NCBI RefSeq assembly: GCF_001423765.1
Contig: NZ_LMPG01000012.1
Location: 30,399 to 94,398 of the forward strand
Length of the DNA stretch: 64,000 bases
Reading direction: 5' to 3'
DNA from: Sphingomonas sp. Leaf343
Lineage (GTDB): Bacteria > Pseudomonadota > Alphaproteobacteria > Sphingomonadales > Sphingomonadaceae
The stretch's first letter is position 1; every line of letters starts with the position of its first letter. The notes under the pieces are model-generated. The model was not told the origin of the DNA, did not search any database, and was given only the letters and a program-made list of their open reading frames with translations. Both the position numbers and the translations under genes were made by a program. Shown piece after piece: positions 1-9,218 of the stretch.

Positions 1-332
1 ACTGCCAGTCGATGTCGCCCGAGAAGCCCTTGGCGGCGTTACCCTCGACGCCGACGAACACCGGTCCGAGCGGCACGTTCACGCCGACCACGCCCTGCAC
101 CAGGCCGCCGTCCAGCTTGTTGCCGCCATTGATCGCCGTCGCGGGGATGCCGTGGCCCGGGTTGCGGTCGAAGCCTTCCCAGCCGCCGAGCACGGCGACG
201 TAGGGATCGATGCCGAAGGCGCGCGTACCGTCCGGTGCGCGGGCGGCATCGGCGGGGATATCGTCCTGCGCGAAAGCGGGGATGGCGGCGGTGACGGCCA
301 GGAGGGCGGCGGCGAAGGAGAGCTTACGCATC
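1..332 (-). CDS. Outer-membrane beta-barrel protein, partial (C-terminus off the window)
   Basis: Only the first 110 or so codons are present; the gene runs off the left edge on the minus strand. The reading frame opens with a clear signal peptide (MRKLSFAAALLAVTAAIPAFA, cleavage probably before QDD). The mature part then has glycine-rich, alternating hydrophobic stretches such as DPYVAVLGGWEGFD and GVNVPLGPVFVGVEG, typical of small opacity/OmpA-like porin barrels with eight strands. By analogy it sits in the outer membrane; its ligand, if any, cannot be inferred. The start is the only ATG that gives an intact signal peptide. Family assignment is by pattern only, since the diagnostic C-terminal strands are missing. 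Confidence 0.75.
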
Positions 333-469
333 GAAAATGACCTTGTTGGTTCAACTATCCGGTCGGGGTCTTGGTCGAACCAGTCCCCATCCAGGCAATG
401 CAGAAGCCTTCAGTGACAGGTTTGTTGCAGCGCAATGTTCCGATCCCATGTACTTTCCGCCCGGTGTTG

Positions 470-489
470 CAGGAACGACACGGTTCCTG
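470..489. repeat. Small inverted repeat, possible weak terminator
   Basis: A 7-base inverted repeat (CAGGAAC / GTTCCTG, loop 6) lies between the MliC-like gene and the outer-membrane protein. No T-run follows on either strand, so terminator function is doubtful. The remainder of the 247-base gap (333-579) shows no gene and must hold the promoter of the outer-membrane protein. Confidence 0.3.
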
Positions 490-579
490 TCACCCAAGTG
501 AATGAAACATGTCTCAACCAAGGCTTTCCGTCATGTTCGCCTTGTTCTGGCCACAAGCTGTGCGCGCGGCAGCGAACGA

Positions 580-1314
580 TCAGGTGACGCTGCACCGCAG
601 CGGTGGTTGCCCGGGAACCCGCCAGTCGGCGTCCCGTCCCTGGCCGCGAAGCTCCGCGCCCTGCCCCGAATAGCCGATGCCGGACGCGACGCGCTGCTGC
701 TCCAGCCGCCACGTCGTTCGGCCCATGTCGGCCAATGCCGTCTGCCGACGATTGTCGAACACAACCGTCAGGGACCGGCCATCCGCACAGCGGTAAACGG
801 CGTCGACACGGACCGGTATCGCCGGGGACAGATCGATGCGCTCGATCTTCCACGCCCGGTCGCCACTCCGGCCCCGCTGCAACGTCGCCTCTCCGGTGTA
901 GAGCATCTGGCGACCGCCGGCGGCGGTGGCGACGATCTCCAGCGGCACCGTCATGGCATCGACACTCCGGTCCGCAACGGCGCGCCCGACCTCGGCGATG
1001 AACCTCTCATATCCGTCCCGCTCGCGTTCGACGCGACCCATGTTCGCCGGATCGCGCCAGTCCAGTCGCGCATCGCGCCACCGTCGATCGACCAGAGCGG
1101 CGAACATGCCACGCACGACATCACCCGCGGCCTGCTCATCCGCCGGCACCGCGGCAACGGCGGCGTAATTCCCGATATCGGCGGCGGCCTCATTGGCCGC
1201 CGCCGCAAGGTCGATTGCGTTTCCGGTCTTGGCCGAAGCCTCGACCTCGTTCGTGCAGCCCGTTCCGATGAGGCTCACCAATGTGAGCGCGATGCCGATC
1301 CGGGCGCAAAGCAC
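580..1314 (-). CDS. MliC-domain (C-type lysozyme inhibitor) lipoprotein-like protein
   Basis: A 244-residue protein. The N-terminus is a hydrophobic signal with a cysteine at residue 20 (LIGTGC), an imperfect lipobox that suggests attachment to the membrane. Residues about 30-165 are a domain I do not recognise. The last 75 residues match the MliC/PF09864 pattern: YRCADGRSLTVVF, then AxMGRTTWRLEQQRVASG, GxGAELRGQGRDADW and a final cysteine (PLRCSV) that would pair with the first one. MliC-family proteins inhibit C-type lysozyme in the periplasm. The gene follows the acidic-protein gene with a gap of only 4 bases, so they are probably co-transcribed. The N-terminal half is longer than in plain MliC proteins. 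Confidence 0.75.
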   Translation of the reverse strand: MLCARIGIALTLVSLIGTGCTNEVEASAKTGNAIDLAAAANEAAADIGNYAAVAAVPADEQAAGDVVRGMFAALVDRRWRDARLDWRDPANMGRVERERDGYERFIAEVGRAVADRSVDAMTVPLEIVATAAGGRQMLYTGEATLQRGRSGDRAWKIERIDLSPAIPVRVDAVYRCADGRSLTVVFDNRRQTALADMGRTTWRLEQQRVASGIGYSGQGAELRGQGRDADWRVPGQPPLRCSVT

Positions 1315-1318
1315 CCCG

Positions 1319-1663
1319 TCAGGGTTTCAGGGCGACGTCGTCGGCGTCGTCGAGGTCTTCGTCATCGTCGATGCTGCCGTCGTCCAGTTCCTCCTGAACG
1401 TCGTCCTCGTCGATGTCGTCCTCATCCATCGTCACGGTCGAATCGGTTTCGCCGACTTCGTCGTCCGTCATGTCGAGATCGTCGATCGCCTCGCCTTCCG
1501 CGTCCTCGTCGCCCAGATCGGGGTCGAGATCGGTCAGGACGATGCCGTCGGTCGGGCCGTTGCGCGTCGCCTCCAGAATTTCGGCGCGCTGGCTCTCGTC
1601 ATAGCCTTCCTCGTCCCAACCATCGTCGCCGGTGCCGTGGCCGGGAATCTGCTGACCGCCCAT
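1319..1663 (-). CDS. Small highly acidic protein of unknown function
   Basis: A 114-residue protein in which Asp and Glu dominate, in runs such as DEDDIDEDD and DDDEDLDDADD, so the predicted pI is very low. There is no signal peptide, membrane segment or recognisable fold; it is likely disordered. A good ribosome-binding site (AGAGGA) precedes the ATG. It lies 64 bases after the drug exporter and 4 bases before the MliC-like gene, on the same strand. The compositional bias makes it a possible ion-binding or DNA-mimic protein, but no function can be assigned. The good ribosome-binding site and tight packing argue that it is a real gene. Confidence 0.65.
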   Translation of the reverse strand: MGGQQIPGHGTGDDGWDEEGYDESQRAEILEATRNGPTDGIVLTDLDPDLGDEDAEGEAIDDLDMTDDEVGETDSTVTMDEDDIDEDDVQEELDDGSIDDDEDLDDADDVALKP

Positions 1664-1727
1664 GTCGTCGTCCTCTTCTTGATCTGTGCAAGGTCGAACG
1701 GCGGGCTTGGCATGGCGGTTCCGTCGT

Positions 1728-2969
1728 TCACGCCCGGAACAATCGTCCCCGTTCGATGACGGCGACCAGCGTGAGCGCGATCACGCCGGCGATCAGGAAA
1801 CCCGCGACCATCGGCACCACCGATCCATCGAACGCCTGCCCGATCACCGCGCCGATCAGCACACCGGCGGTGATGCTGATGAAGCCCTGCACGCTGGACG
1901 CGGTGCCGGCGATCGCGCCCATATTCTCCATCGCCATCGCGGAGAAGTTCGAGGACGCCAGCGCGAAGCTCGCCATCGTTACCGCCTGAAGCACGGAAAA
2001 CGCGATCAGCGAATCCATCCCCGCCTCCGCCAGCGTCAGGTGGATCACCCCCGTCGCGATCAGGACCACCAGCGCGCTCTGCGCGATCCGTCGCGTGCCC
2101 AGCCGCATCACGATCCGCGCGTTGAGCAGGTTCGCCGCCGCCATCGTCGCCGCCGTCCCCGCGAACACCGCGGCCAGCAACTGCGGATGGCGGAACACGT
2201 CGAACATGATCTGCTGGATCGTGTTGAGATAGCCGTACAGCGCACCGAGCAGCATCGTCGCCGCCAGCGTATAGCCGATCGACTGACGGTCGGTCAGCGC
2301 GATGCGCCAGCCGCCGACGATCCGCGCCGGATTGATCGGCAGCGCCGCCTCCGGCCGCAACGTCTCCGGCATCCGCAGCCCCAGCCACGCGAACATCACC
2401 GCCCCCGCCCCGGCGATCACCCAGAAGATCGTCCGCCAATCACCGAACAACAGCACCAGCTGCCCCATCGACGGCGCGAGCACGGGCACGATCATGAACA
2501 CCATGAACGCGATCGACATGACCCGCGCCATCGCCCGGCCGTGGTAACAGTCCCGCACCAGCGCGATCGTCGCCACCCGCGTCGCCGCGACGCATGCGCC
2601 GCCCGCGACGCGCGCCACCAGCAACAGCGTGAAGCTCCCCGCCACCGCCGCCGCGGCATTGGCGACGACATAGCCCGCCAGCGCGAACAGCAGCACGCGC
2701 CGCCGCCCGTACCGGTCCGCCAGTGGCCCATGCACCAGATGCGCCACGCCGAACCCGCCCAGAAACGCGGACACCACGAACTGCCGGTCGTTGGCGCTCG
2801 CCACGCCCAGCGCCTCGCCGATCGCGGGCAGCGCCGGCAGCATCGCATCGGTGCCGAGCGCGCCCAGCGCCATCAGCGCCGCGACCAGCGCGACGAATTC
2901 GGCAAAGCCGATCGGCGCACCGAGCGGTTCCGTCGGAAGCTCCGGCGCGGGGTGGGTCTGGTCTGACAT
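1728..2969 (-). CDS. Bcr/CflA-family multidrug efflux MFS transporter
   Basis: A 413-residue protein with twelve predicted membrane helices. The MFS motif A is clear between helices 2 and 3 (GPLADRYGRRRVLL), and the first helix has the GTDAMLPALPAIG signature of the Bcr/CflA drug:proton antiporters (DHA1 group). It should export small drugs or dipeptide-like compounds across the inner membrane; the substrate cannot be read from sequence. It is transcribed divergently from the oxygenase gene at 3066 across a 96-base gap and is probably the first gene of a run with the acidic protein and the MliC-like protein. Length is normal for the family. Confidence 0.88.
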   Translation of the reverse strand: MSDQTHPAPELPTEPLGAPIGFAEFVALVAALMALGALGTDAMLPALPAIGEALGVASANDRQFVVSAFLGGFGVAHLVHGPLADRYGRRRVLLFALAGYVVANAAAAVAGSFTLLLVARVAGGACVAATRVATIALVRDCYHGRAMARVMSIAFMVFMIVPVLAPSMGQLVLLFGDWRTIFWVIAGAGAVMFAWLGLRMPETLRPEAALPINPARIVGGWRIALTDRQSIGYTLAATMLLGALYGYLNTIQQIMFDVFRHPQLLAAVFAGTAATMAAANLLNARIVMRLGTRRIAQSALVVLIATGVIHLTLAEAGMDSLIAFSVLQAVTMASFALASSNFSAMAMENMGAIAGTASSVQGFISITAGVLIGAVIGQAFDGSVVPMVAGFLIAGVIALTLVAVIERGRLFRA

Positions 2970-3065
2970 GATGCGTCGTCCATACCCAGTCGCGCGCCGC
3001 GCCGGAACCCGCCTTTCGCGCGTTCGTGCAGACGGTTATGAGAGGCGAGAAAGAGGATAACCCGC

Positions 3066-4034
3066 ATGCTCGACACCCCCGCCGCCCAGGTTCCTACGCT
3101 CAGCCTCGCCGATCAGGCGTCCGATCCGGAGGGCTTCGCGCAGGCGTTCGGTTCCTCGTTCCAGCGGTTCGGCTTCGCGATCGTCGCGGATCACGGCATT
3201 CCGCAGGACCTGATCGCCCGCGCATGGGCGGAGACGGAGGCGCTGTTCGCACTGCCCGACGCGGAGAAGCGCGAATATCATGTTCCCGGCGGCGGCGGCG
3301 CGCGCGGCTACACCCCGTTCAGGACGGAGATCGCGAAGGATGCGAAGCATGTTGACCTGAAGGAATTCTGGCACGTCGGCCGCGAGCTTCCCGCCGGTCA
3401 CCGCTTCGCCGACACGATGTCGCCCAACATCTGGCCGACCCGGCCGGAGGGGTTCCGCGACACCTTCGTCGAATTGTTCGCCGCCTTCGACGCCGCCGGC
3501 GACCGGCTGCTGTCGGCGATCGCCCGCTATCTGAAGCTCGCGCCGGACTGGTTCGACCCGGCGGTGAAGGACGGCAATTCGGTGCTGCGCCTGCTCCACT
3601 ATCCGCCGATCCCCGCCGATGCGGAGGGCGTCCGTGCCGGCGCGCATGAGGACATCAACCTCATCACCCTGCTGCTGGGTGCGGAAGAGGCCGGACTGGA
3701 ACTGCTCGACCGCAGCCAGGGAGATGAGGGCGGGCGCTGGCTGTCGATCAAGCCGCCGGAGGGGGCGATGGTCGTCAACGTCGGGGACATGCTGCAACGG
3801 CTGACCAACCACGTCCTGCCTTCGACCACGCACCGCGTCGTCAATCCGCCGCCCGAGCGTCGCGGCCATTCGCGCTATTCGATGCCGTTCTTCCTGCACC
3901 CTGCGCCCGATTTCCTGATCGAGACGCTGCCCGCGACGATCACGCCGGACAACGCGAACCGCTATCCGGAGCCGATCACGGCGCACGACTATCTCTGTCA
4001 GCGGCTGGTGGAGATCGGCCTCATCAAGCCCTGA
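3066..4034 (+). CDS. Isopenicillin N synthase-like Fe(II)/2-oxoglutarate oxygenase
   Basis: A 322-residue enzyme of the non-haem iron oxygenase superfamily. The iron triad is visible: H194-x-D196 (GAHEDINLITLLLG) and H256 (TTHRVVNP), followed by R270-Y-S272 (RYSMPFF), the motif that binds the 2-oxoglutarate carboxylate in this group. The N-terminal part has the typical FxxFGFAIVADHGIP element of isopenicillin-synthase-like proteins. Such bacterial proteins often act on small metabolites; the substrate is unknown, and nothing nearby suggests a beta-lactam pathway. The start is supported by an AGAGGA site a few bases upstream. Its 3' end overlaps the convergent cyclophilin gene by 11 bases. Confidence 0.85.
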   Translation: MLDTPAAQVPTLSLADQASDPEGFAQAFGSSFQRFGFAIVADHGIPQDLIARAWAETEALFALPDAEKREYHVPGGGGARGYTPFRTEIAKDAKHVDLKEFWHVGRELPAGHRFADTMSPNIWPTRPEGFRDTFVELFAAFDAAGDRLLSAIARYLKLAPDWFDPAVKDGNSVLRLLHYPPIPADAEGVRAGAHEDINLITLLLGAEEAGLELLDRSQGDEGGRWLSIKPPEGAMVVNVGDMLQRLTNHVLPSTTHRVVNPPPERRGHSRYSMPFFLHPAPDFLIETLPATITPDNANRYPEPITAHDYLCQRLVEIGLIKP

Positions 4035-4632
4035 TCCGGCGGATCGCGAAGGCGATCGGCCGCGCCAGCATCTGGCCTTCGGTATAGGGGCTGTCCGATG
4101 GTCCGTCCGCCGGCAGCCGGTCGATCCGCCGGACCAGCGTCATGCCGGACACCACGCGCCCGAACGCCGCGAAGCCCTGACCGTCGGGATTGCGCGCGCC
4201 GCCGAAATCGAGCGCCGGGTTGTCGCCGACGCTGATCGAGAATTCGGACGTCGCGCTGCCCGGCGCATCCCGCGCCATCGACAATACGCCATCGGTGTTG
4301 CGGATGCCGGTTATCGCCGTCGTCTCGTGGGCGATCGGCGGCATCAGGTCCTCGCGCGGCGACAGCCCGCCCTGCACGACGGAGATCGTCGCGGGATTAT
4401 GATCGTTGTTCGGCCGGACGACGCGATAGAAATGTCCGTCCGCGAACAGACCCCTGTCGACATAGCGCAGGAAATTGCCCGCCGTGACCGGCGCCCGCAC
4501 GGTATCGAGTTCGATCACGATCCGCCCCATTCCGGTCGTCAGCAGCACGCGCGGCAACCGCGTCCTCGCCAGCGCCGGCACCGCAACGACCAGCGCCGCC
4601 CCCGCCACCAGCCGCCGCCGGTCGACGATCAT
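4024..4632 (-). CDS. Periplasmic cyclophilin-type peptidyl-prolyl isomerase
   Basis: A 202-residue protein. The N-terminus (DRRRLVAGAALVVAVPALA) looks like a Tat or Sec signal with an arginine cluster, so the enzyme probably works in the periplasm. The cyclophilin core is recognisable: APVTAGNFLRYVDRGLF, GHFYRVV, GVLSMARDAPGSATSEFSISVGD and FAAFGRVVSGM. It would catalyse cis-trans isomerisation of proline peptide bonds during folding of exported proteins. Its ATG overlaps the stop of the upstream amidohydrolase by 4 bases (ATGA), which implies translational coupling, and its own stop lies inside the convergent oxygenase gene. Confidence 0.88.
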   Translation of the reverse strand: MIVDRRRLVAGAALVVAVPALARTRLPRVLLTTGMGRIVIELDTVRAPVTAGNFLRYVDRGLFADGHFYRVVRPNNDHNPATISVVQGGLSPREDLMPPIAHETTAITGIRNTDGVLSMARDAPGSATSEFSISVGDNPALDFGGARNPDGQGFAAFGRVVSGMTLVRRIDRLPADGPSDSPYTEGQMLARPIAFAIRRIRA

Positions 4633-5849
4633 GCCGCCTCGAACCCCCGCTCCAGGAACCGCGTCGCCACCGCACAATGCAGCGCGACACCCTTGGCCAT
4701 CGCCGCCTCGTCGATCGTCATGCGCGTATTGTGCAGCGGCGGGTTGGTCGCCGGGTCGCTGCCGACCGGGGCTGCGCCGATGAACGCGAACGCCCCCGGG
4801 TACGCCTGCAATACATAGGAGAAATCCTCCGCGCCCATGATCGGGTGGACCATCGGCTCGAACCCGTCCTCGCCAAGCTGCCCGACCGCGCATTCCCGCA
4901 TCAGCGCCGCGCCACGCGGATCGTTGACCGTCACCGGATAGCCGGTTTCGATCCACGCCTCCCCGACCGCGCCGTGCGCCGCCGCGATATTCTCGACGAT
5001 CCGCATGAACGCCGCCTGACACTGCGCCCGCGTCGCCTCCGACAACGTCCGCAGCGTCCCCAGCAGGTTCGCTTCGCCCGGGATCACGTTGTGCGCCGTC
5101 CCTGCCGTGATCTTCGTGATCGACAGCACCGCCGGATCGCTGACCGCCACCTGTCGCCCGATATAGACCTGCAACGCCGTCACGATCTCGCACGCCACCG
5201 GGATCGGATCGAGGCCCCCGTGCGGCATCGCCGCGTGGCCGCCCCGGCCGGTGATCCGCGCGTGCAGCGTGTCCGCCGACGCCATCACCGTGCCCGTCCG
5301 CGTCGTCACCACGCCCGATGCGTGGTTGGGCGAGATATGCAGCGCGAACGCCGCATCCGGCGCGGGGTCCGCCAGCAGCCCGTCCTCGATCATGAAGCGC
5401 GCGCCGTGATATCCCTCCTCGCCGGGCTGGAACATGAAGACCACGGTTCCCGGCAGGTCGTCGCGCCGCGCGCACAGCGCCTTGGCCGCGCCGACCAGCA
5501 TCGCGGTATGCGAATCATGCCCGCACGCGTGCATCGCGCCCGGCACGCCACTCGCGAAGTCGAGGCCCGTCTCCTCCTGCATCGGCAGCGCGTCCATGTC
5601 GCCGCGCAGTAGGACGGTGCGGCCATTGCCGCCGCCGCCGCGCAGGATCGCCACGAATCCCGTGGTCGAGGTCCCCTCGCGATACTCCAGCGGCAATCCC
5701 GCCAGCGCCGCCCTGATCCGCGCGCTGGTGCGCGGACAGTGAAGCCCGATCTCCGGATCGGCGTGGATCGCCCGCCTCAGCGCCACGACCTCCTCGAACA
5801 CGCTCTCCGCCGCGCCGCTCCAGTCGGTCGCCATATCGTCCAGACTCAT
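4629..5849 (-). CDS. M20-family amidohydrolase (hippurate/aminoacylase type)
   Basis: A 406-residue metal-dependent amidase. Signature elements are present in order: LLRGDMDALPMQEETG near residue 90, MHACGHDSHTAMLVGAA with the cysteine and histidines that bind the two metals, FMFQPGEEGYHGARFMI with the catalytic Glu pair, and the GRGGHAAMPHGGLDPI lid-domain segment. The family removes acyl groups from N-acyl amino acids, or opens similar amides; the substrate is not determined. I chose the start at 5849 because GAGGA lies 7 bases upstream; an ATG five codons later is the alternative. The gene begins 10 bases after the HerA-like gene ends and overlaps the cyclophilin gene by 4. Confidence 0.88.
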   Translation of the reverse strand: MSLDDMATDWSGAAESVFEEVVALRRAIHADPEIGLHCPRTSARIRAALAGLPLEYREGTSTTGFVAILRGGGGNGRTVLLRGDMDALPMQEETGLDFASGVPGAMHACGHDSHTAMLVGAAKALCARRDDLPGTVVFMFQPGEEGYHGARFMIEDGLLADPAPDAAFALHISPNHASGVVTTRTGTVMASADTLHARITGRGGHAAMPHGGLDPIPVACEIVTALQVYIGRQVAVSDPAVLSITKITAGTAHNVIPGEANLLGTLRTLSEATRAQCQAAFMRIVENIAAAHGAVGEAWIETGYPVTVNDPRGAALMRECAVGQLGEDGFEPMVHPIMGAEDFSYVLQAYPGAFAFIGAAPVGSDPATNPPLHNTRMTIDEAAMAKGVALHCAVATRFLERGFEAA

Positions 5850-5859
5850 CACGCTTTCC

Positions 5860-7512
5860 TCATCCGCGGAACAGACCGCCCAGCACGCCGCGCAGCAAGC
5901 CGCCGACGATCCCGCCCGACGATGCCGACGATCGCCGTCTGGTCGTACCGAATACCTGTTTGCCGATCTCGTTCGCCACCTGGCGCCCGATCGACGAACT
6001 CGCCGCGCGCGTCGCACTGGTCGCCATCTTCGACCACGGACTGTCCGCCGACGCGCGCGCCGCCTCGCGCTGTTCGGCGATCCGCGCGCGCCCGGCCTCC
6101 TTGGCGGCCCTCGCATCGTCCTTCGCGCGCAAGGCCGCCGCCTTCTCCTCCGCATCGGCGGACCGCGCCGCCGCAGCCGAGGCGGCCGCCTCCTGCGTCT
6201 TGGCCGACAGCAACTCCTCCGCCGACTCGCGATCGATCAGCTGGTCGTATTTGTCACCGACCAGATCGGTCTCGATCAGCATCTTGCGCTCCGCCGGCGT
6301 CACCGGCCCGACGCGGCTGGCGGGCGGCTTGATGAGCGTCCGCTCCACCGGAGACGGCGATCCGTCGGCCTGCAACAGCGACACCAGCGCCTCACCAACC
6401 TTCAACTCGGTAATCGCCGTCGCGACATCGACGCCCGGATTGGCGCGGAACGTCTCCGCCGCCGCCCGCACCGCCGCCTGATCGCGCGGGGTGAACGCCC
6501 GCAGCGCATGCTGCACCCGGTTGCCAAGCTGCCCCGCCACCTTGTCCGGAATGTCCAGCGGGTTCTGCGTGATGAAATACACGCCGACCCCCTTCGACCG
6601 GATCAGCCGCACGACCTGCTCGATCTTCTCCAGCAACGCATCGGGCGCTTCGTCGAACAGCAGATGCGCCTCGTCGAAGAAGAACGCCATCACCGGTTTG
6701 TCGGGATCGCCGATCTCCGGCAGTTGCTCGAACAACTCGCTCAGCAACCACAGGAGGAACGTCGAATACAGCTTCGGACTCGCCATCAGCTTGTCCGCCG
6801 CCAGGATGTTGACGACGCCGCGCCCGGTGTCGTCCAGCCGGATCATGTCGCCGAGTTCCAGCGCCGGCTCTCCGAAGAAATGCTCCGCGCCCTGCGATCG
6901 CAACTGCAACAGCGCGCGCTGGATCGTTCCGACCGACTGCTTCGATACGTTGCCGTAGGTCGTGGTCAGTTCCGCCGCCCGCTCCGCGCAATGCGCCAGC
7001 ATCGCCTGAAGATCGTCCAGATCGAGCAGCAGCAGCCCCTCCTTGTCCGCGACGTGGAAGGCGATCGTCAGCACCCCCTCCTGCACGGCGTTCAGGTCCA
7101 TCAGCCGCGCGAGCAACAGCGGCCCCATCTCGCTGACGGTGGTCCGCACCGGATGGCCCTGCTCGCCGAACAGGTCCCAGAACTGCACCGGATTGTCGCG
7201 ATATCGCCAGCCGGTGTCGCCGATCTCCGCCGCCCGCGCCGCGAAGCTGGCGTGCGTTTTGGCGGTGGGCGAACCGGCCATCGCCAGTCCCGACAGGTCG
7301 CCCTTCACGTCCGCCACGAATGTCGGCACGCCGACCGCGGAGAACCCCTCGACGATGCCCTGCAACGTCACCGTCTTGCCGGTGCCCGTCGCGCCCGCGA
7401 TCAGGCCGTGGCGATTGGCACGCCGCAGGTCGATCGCCTGCGGCGTACCCCCGCCAACCCCGACACCCTGTCCGGTAATCTGACCGAGCCCGATGAAGAT
7501 GCCGTCCGCCAT
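5860..7512 (-). CDS. HerA-like P-loop ATPase (DUF853 family)
   Basis: A 550-residue ATPase. The Walker A motif GATGTGKT is at residues 40-47 and Walker B VMAFFFDE at 274-281, followed by the histidine of the HerA-like group (DEAHLLF). A conserved [32 protein letters not shown] sensor region follows. Residues about 440-495 are an alanine- and charge-rich stretch likely to form a coiled coil, and the C-terminus is a glycine-rich tail ending GLFRG. DUF853 proteins resemble the HerA/FtsK hexameric DNA translocases, but their cellular role is not settled. It is the first gene of a three-gene minus-strand set with the M20 amidase and the cyclophilin. Confidence 0.87.
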   Translation of the reverse strand: MADGIFIGLGQITGQGVGVGGGTPQAIDLRRANRHGLIAGATGTGKTVTLQGIVEGFSAVGVPTFVADVKGDLSGLAMAGSPTAKTHASFAARAAEIGDTGWRYRDNPVQFWDLFGEQGHPVRTTVSEMGPLLLARLMDLNAVQEGVLTIAFHVADKEGLLLLDLDDLQAMLAHCAERAAELTTTYGNVSKQSVGTIQRALLQLRSQGAEHFFGEPALELGDMIRLDDTGRGVVNILAADKLMASPKLYSTFLLWLLSELFEQLPEIGDPDKPVMAFFFDEAHLLFDEAPDALLEKIEQVVRLIRSKGVGVYFITQNPLDIPDKVAGQLGNRVQHALRAFTPRDQAAVRAAAETFRANPGVDVATAITELKVGEALVSLLQADGSPSPVERTLIKPPASRVGPVTPAERKMLIETDLVGDKYDQLIDRESAEELLSAKTQEAAASAAAARSADAEEKAAALRAKDDARAAKEAGRARIAEQREAARASADSPWSKMATSATRAASSSIGRQVANEIGKQVFGTTRRRSSASSGGIVGGLLRGVLGGLFRG

Positions 7513-7561
7513 GTGCCGTCTCCTGCCCGCATCAGGGTAGCGCGCTCCCGCGCCATAAGGA

Positions 7562-7597
7562 AAGGGCCGCCGCTCCCGATCGGGAGCGACGGCCCTT
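7562..7597 (-). terminator. Strong intrinsic terminator after the Do protease gene
   Basis: A long, almost perfect hairpin: outer arms AAGGGCCG / CGGCCCTT flank an uninterrupted 18-base palindrome CGCTCCCGATCGGGAGCG, with single-base bulges between them. Read on the minus strand the stem is followed by TTCCTTAT, which is T-rich. It starts 21 bases after the stop of the protease gene and lies before the HerA-like gene, so it separates the two units. Confidence 0.75.
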
Positions 7598-7617
7598 CGT
7601 CATTGCTCGATCGAGGG

Positions 7618-9162
7618 TCAGCCCTTGATCTTGATCGGGATGAACCGCGCCGGATTGCGACCGCGCATCGCCAGCACCAGCACCTGCGGACGGCCCGCCG
7701 CCTTTGCCGCGGCCACGGCGCGCGCCATGTCCGCCGCGGTCCGCACCGGAGCGCCGTTGACCGACTGGATCACGTCGCCGCGCTGCAACTTGCCGCTGGC
7801 GTCGCTGGTGGAGGCGACCGACGCGATCACCACGCCCTGCACCGTCGTCGGCACGCCGACCGCGCGCGCGATACCGGGCGTCAGCGGCTGCACGTTCAGC
7901 CCCAGCGTCGCACCGGCGGGGCTGGTCGCGCCGTCGTCCTGCGCATCGTCATCCCCGTCCGTGCCGAAGCCACCGGAATCCTCGCCGCCGTTCAGGGTCG
8001 CGGTCAACTGCTCGGCCGAAGGACGCGGCGCGGCCGTGACCGACAGTGCGACGGGCTTGCCGTCGCGCAGCACGTCCAGCCGCGCGGTGCTGCCCGGCTT
8101 CACGTTCGACACGAGATAGGACAGCGTCTGATCCGGCGTGACCGCCTGATCGTTGACCTTCACCACCACGTCGCCGGGCCGCAAGCCGCCCTTGGCCGCC
8201 GGGCCGGTCGGTTCGACGCCCGCGATCAGCTCGCCCTGATTCTTTGCGATGCCGAGCGCCGCCGCTACGTCGTCGTTCACCGCGCCACCCAGCGTCACGC
8301 CCAGATAGCCGCGGCTGATCGTACCGCCCTTCATGAACGTCTCGATGATCGGCTTGGCGGTCGCCGCCGGGATCGCGAAGCCGATGCCGATATTGCCGCC
8401 CGACTGGCTGAAGATCTGGCTGTTCACGCCGATCACATTGCCGTTCAGGTCGAACATCGGTCCGCCGGAATTGCCCTGATTGATCGACGCGTCGGTCTGG
8501 ATGAAGCGATCATACGCACCGCCCTGACCCGTCACGCGGTTGATCGCCGAGACGATACCCGCCGTCACCGTCCCGCCGAGCCCGAACGGCTCGCCGATGG
8601 CCACGACCCAGTCGCCGACCCGCGCCTTCGCCGAATCGCCCCAGCGGACGAACGGCAGGTTGCGCGCCTCGATCTTCAGCAGGGCGAGATCGGAATCGCG
8701 ATCCTGACCGATCACCTTGGCGACATATTCCTTGTTGTCGGACAGCGTCACCGTGATCGAGTTGACCGTCGCGCCGCGCGCGCCCGGTGCGATGACGTGC
8801 GCATTGGTCACGACATAGCCGTCCGGCGAGATCAGGAATCCCGATCCGAGCGACGCACCCTCGCGCGGCCGCGACGGCGCACCGCCACCCTGCCCGCCGA
8901 ACAGACCCTCGAACGGCGTGCCGGAGAACGGATTCGCCTGCGCGGGCTGGTTGATCGTCTGCTTGGTGGAGATGTTGACGACCGCCGGCTGCAACTTGGC
9001 GACCATGTCGGCGAAGCTGAGCGGCGCGCCCGCCTTCGGCACGGCGGCCTGGATCGTGCCCGGCTCGTTCTGTGCGACCTGAGCGCCGCTCGGGTTCAGC
9101 GCGAGCGTGGCGGTCGCGCCGCCGAGCAGCAGGGCACCGGTAATGGCGTAGGCGTATCGCAC
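7618..9162 (-). CDS. degP: Periplasmic Do/DegP-family serine protease (HtrA)
   Basis: A 514-residue trypsin-like protease with two PDZ domains. The N-terminus is a signal peptide (RYAYAITGALLLGG). The catalytic triad is H122 (VTNAHVIA), D158 (DSDLALLKI) and S232 (GNSGGPMFD). The PDZ domains occupy about residues 285-380 and 415-510. The enzyme degrades or refolds damaged envelope proteins. The chosen start is a GTG preceded by AGAGGA about ten bases upstream; an in-frame ATG twelve codons earlier (9198) is possible. It lies downstream of hflK-hflC on the same strand, a common order, but separated by 244 bases, so it may have its own promoter. A strong terminator follows it. Confidence 0.93.
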   Translation of the reverse strand: MRYAYAITGALLLGGATATLALNPSGAQVAQNEPGTIQAAVPKAGAPLSFADMVAKLQPAVVNISTKQTINQPAQANPFSGTPFEGLFGGQGGGAPSRPREGASLGSGFLISPDGYVVTNAHVIAPGARGATVNSITVTLSDNKEYVAKVIGQDRDSDLALLKIEARNLPFVRWGDSAKARVGDWVVAIGEPFGLGGTVTAGIVSAINRVTGQGGAYDRFIQTDASINQGNSGGPMFDLNGNVIGVNSQIFSQSGGNIGIGFAIPAATAKPIIETFMKGGTISRGYLGVTLGGAVNDDVAAALGIAKNQGELIAGVEPTGPAAKGGLRPGDVVVKVNDQAVTPDQTLSYLVSNVKPGSTARLDVLRDGKPVALSVTAAPRPSAEQLTATLNGGEDSGGFGTDGDDDAQDDGATSPAGATLGLNVQPLTPGIARAVGVPTTVQGVVIASVASTSDASGKLQRGDVIQSVNGAPVRTAADMARAVAAAKAAGRPQVLVLAMRGRNPARFIPIKIKG

Positions 9163-9218
9163 TAGGATATTGTCCTCTCGTCTCGATCGTACCGACATCG
9201 TTTGCGGGACAGCGGCTG

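Noticed and set aside
470..489. Rho-independent terminator after the MliC gene
   Set aside because: The stem is short and no T-run follows, so only an inverted repeat is recorded.
6508..9165. 885-codon open frame on the plus strand
   Set aside because: It is the antisense shadow of the HerA-like and Do protease genes; the product is Arg/His-rich and has no domain.
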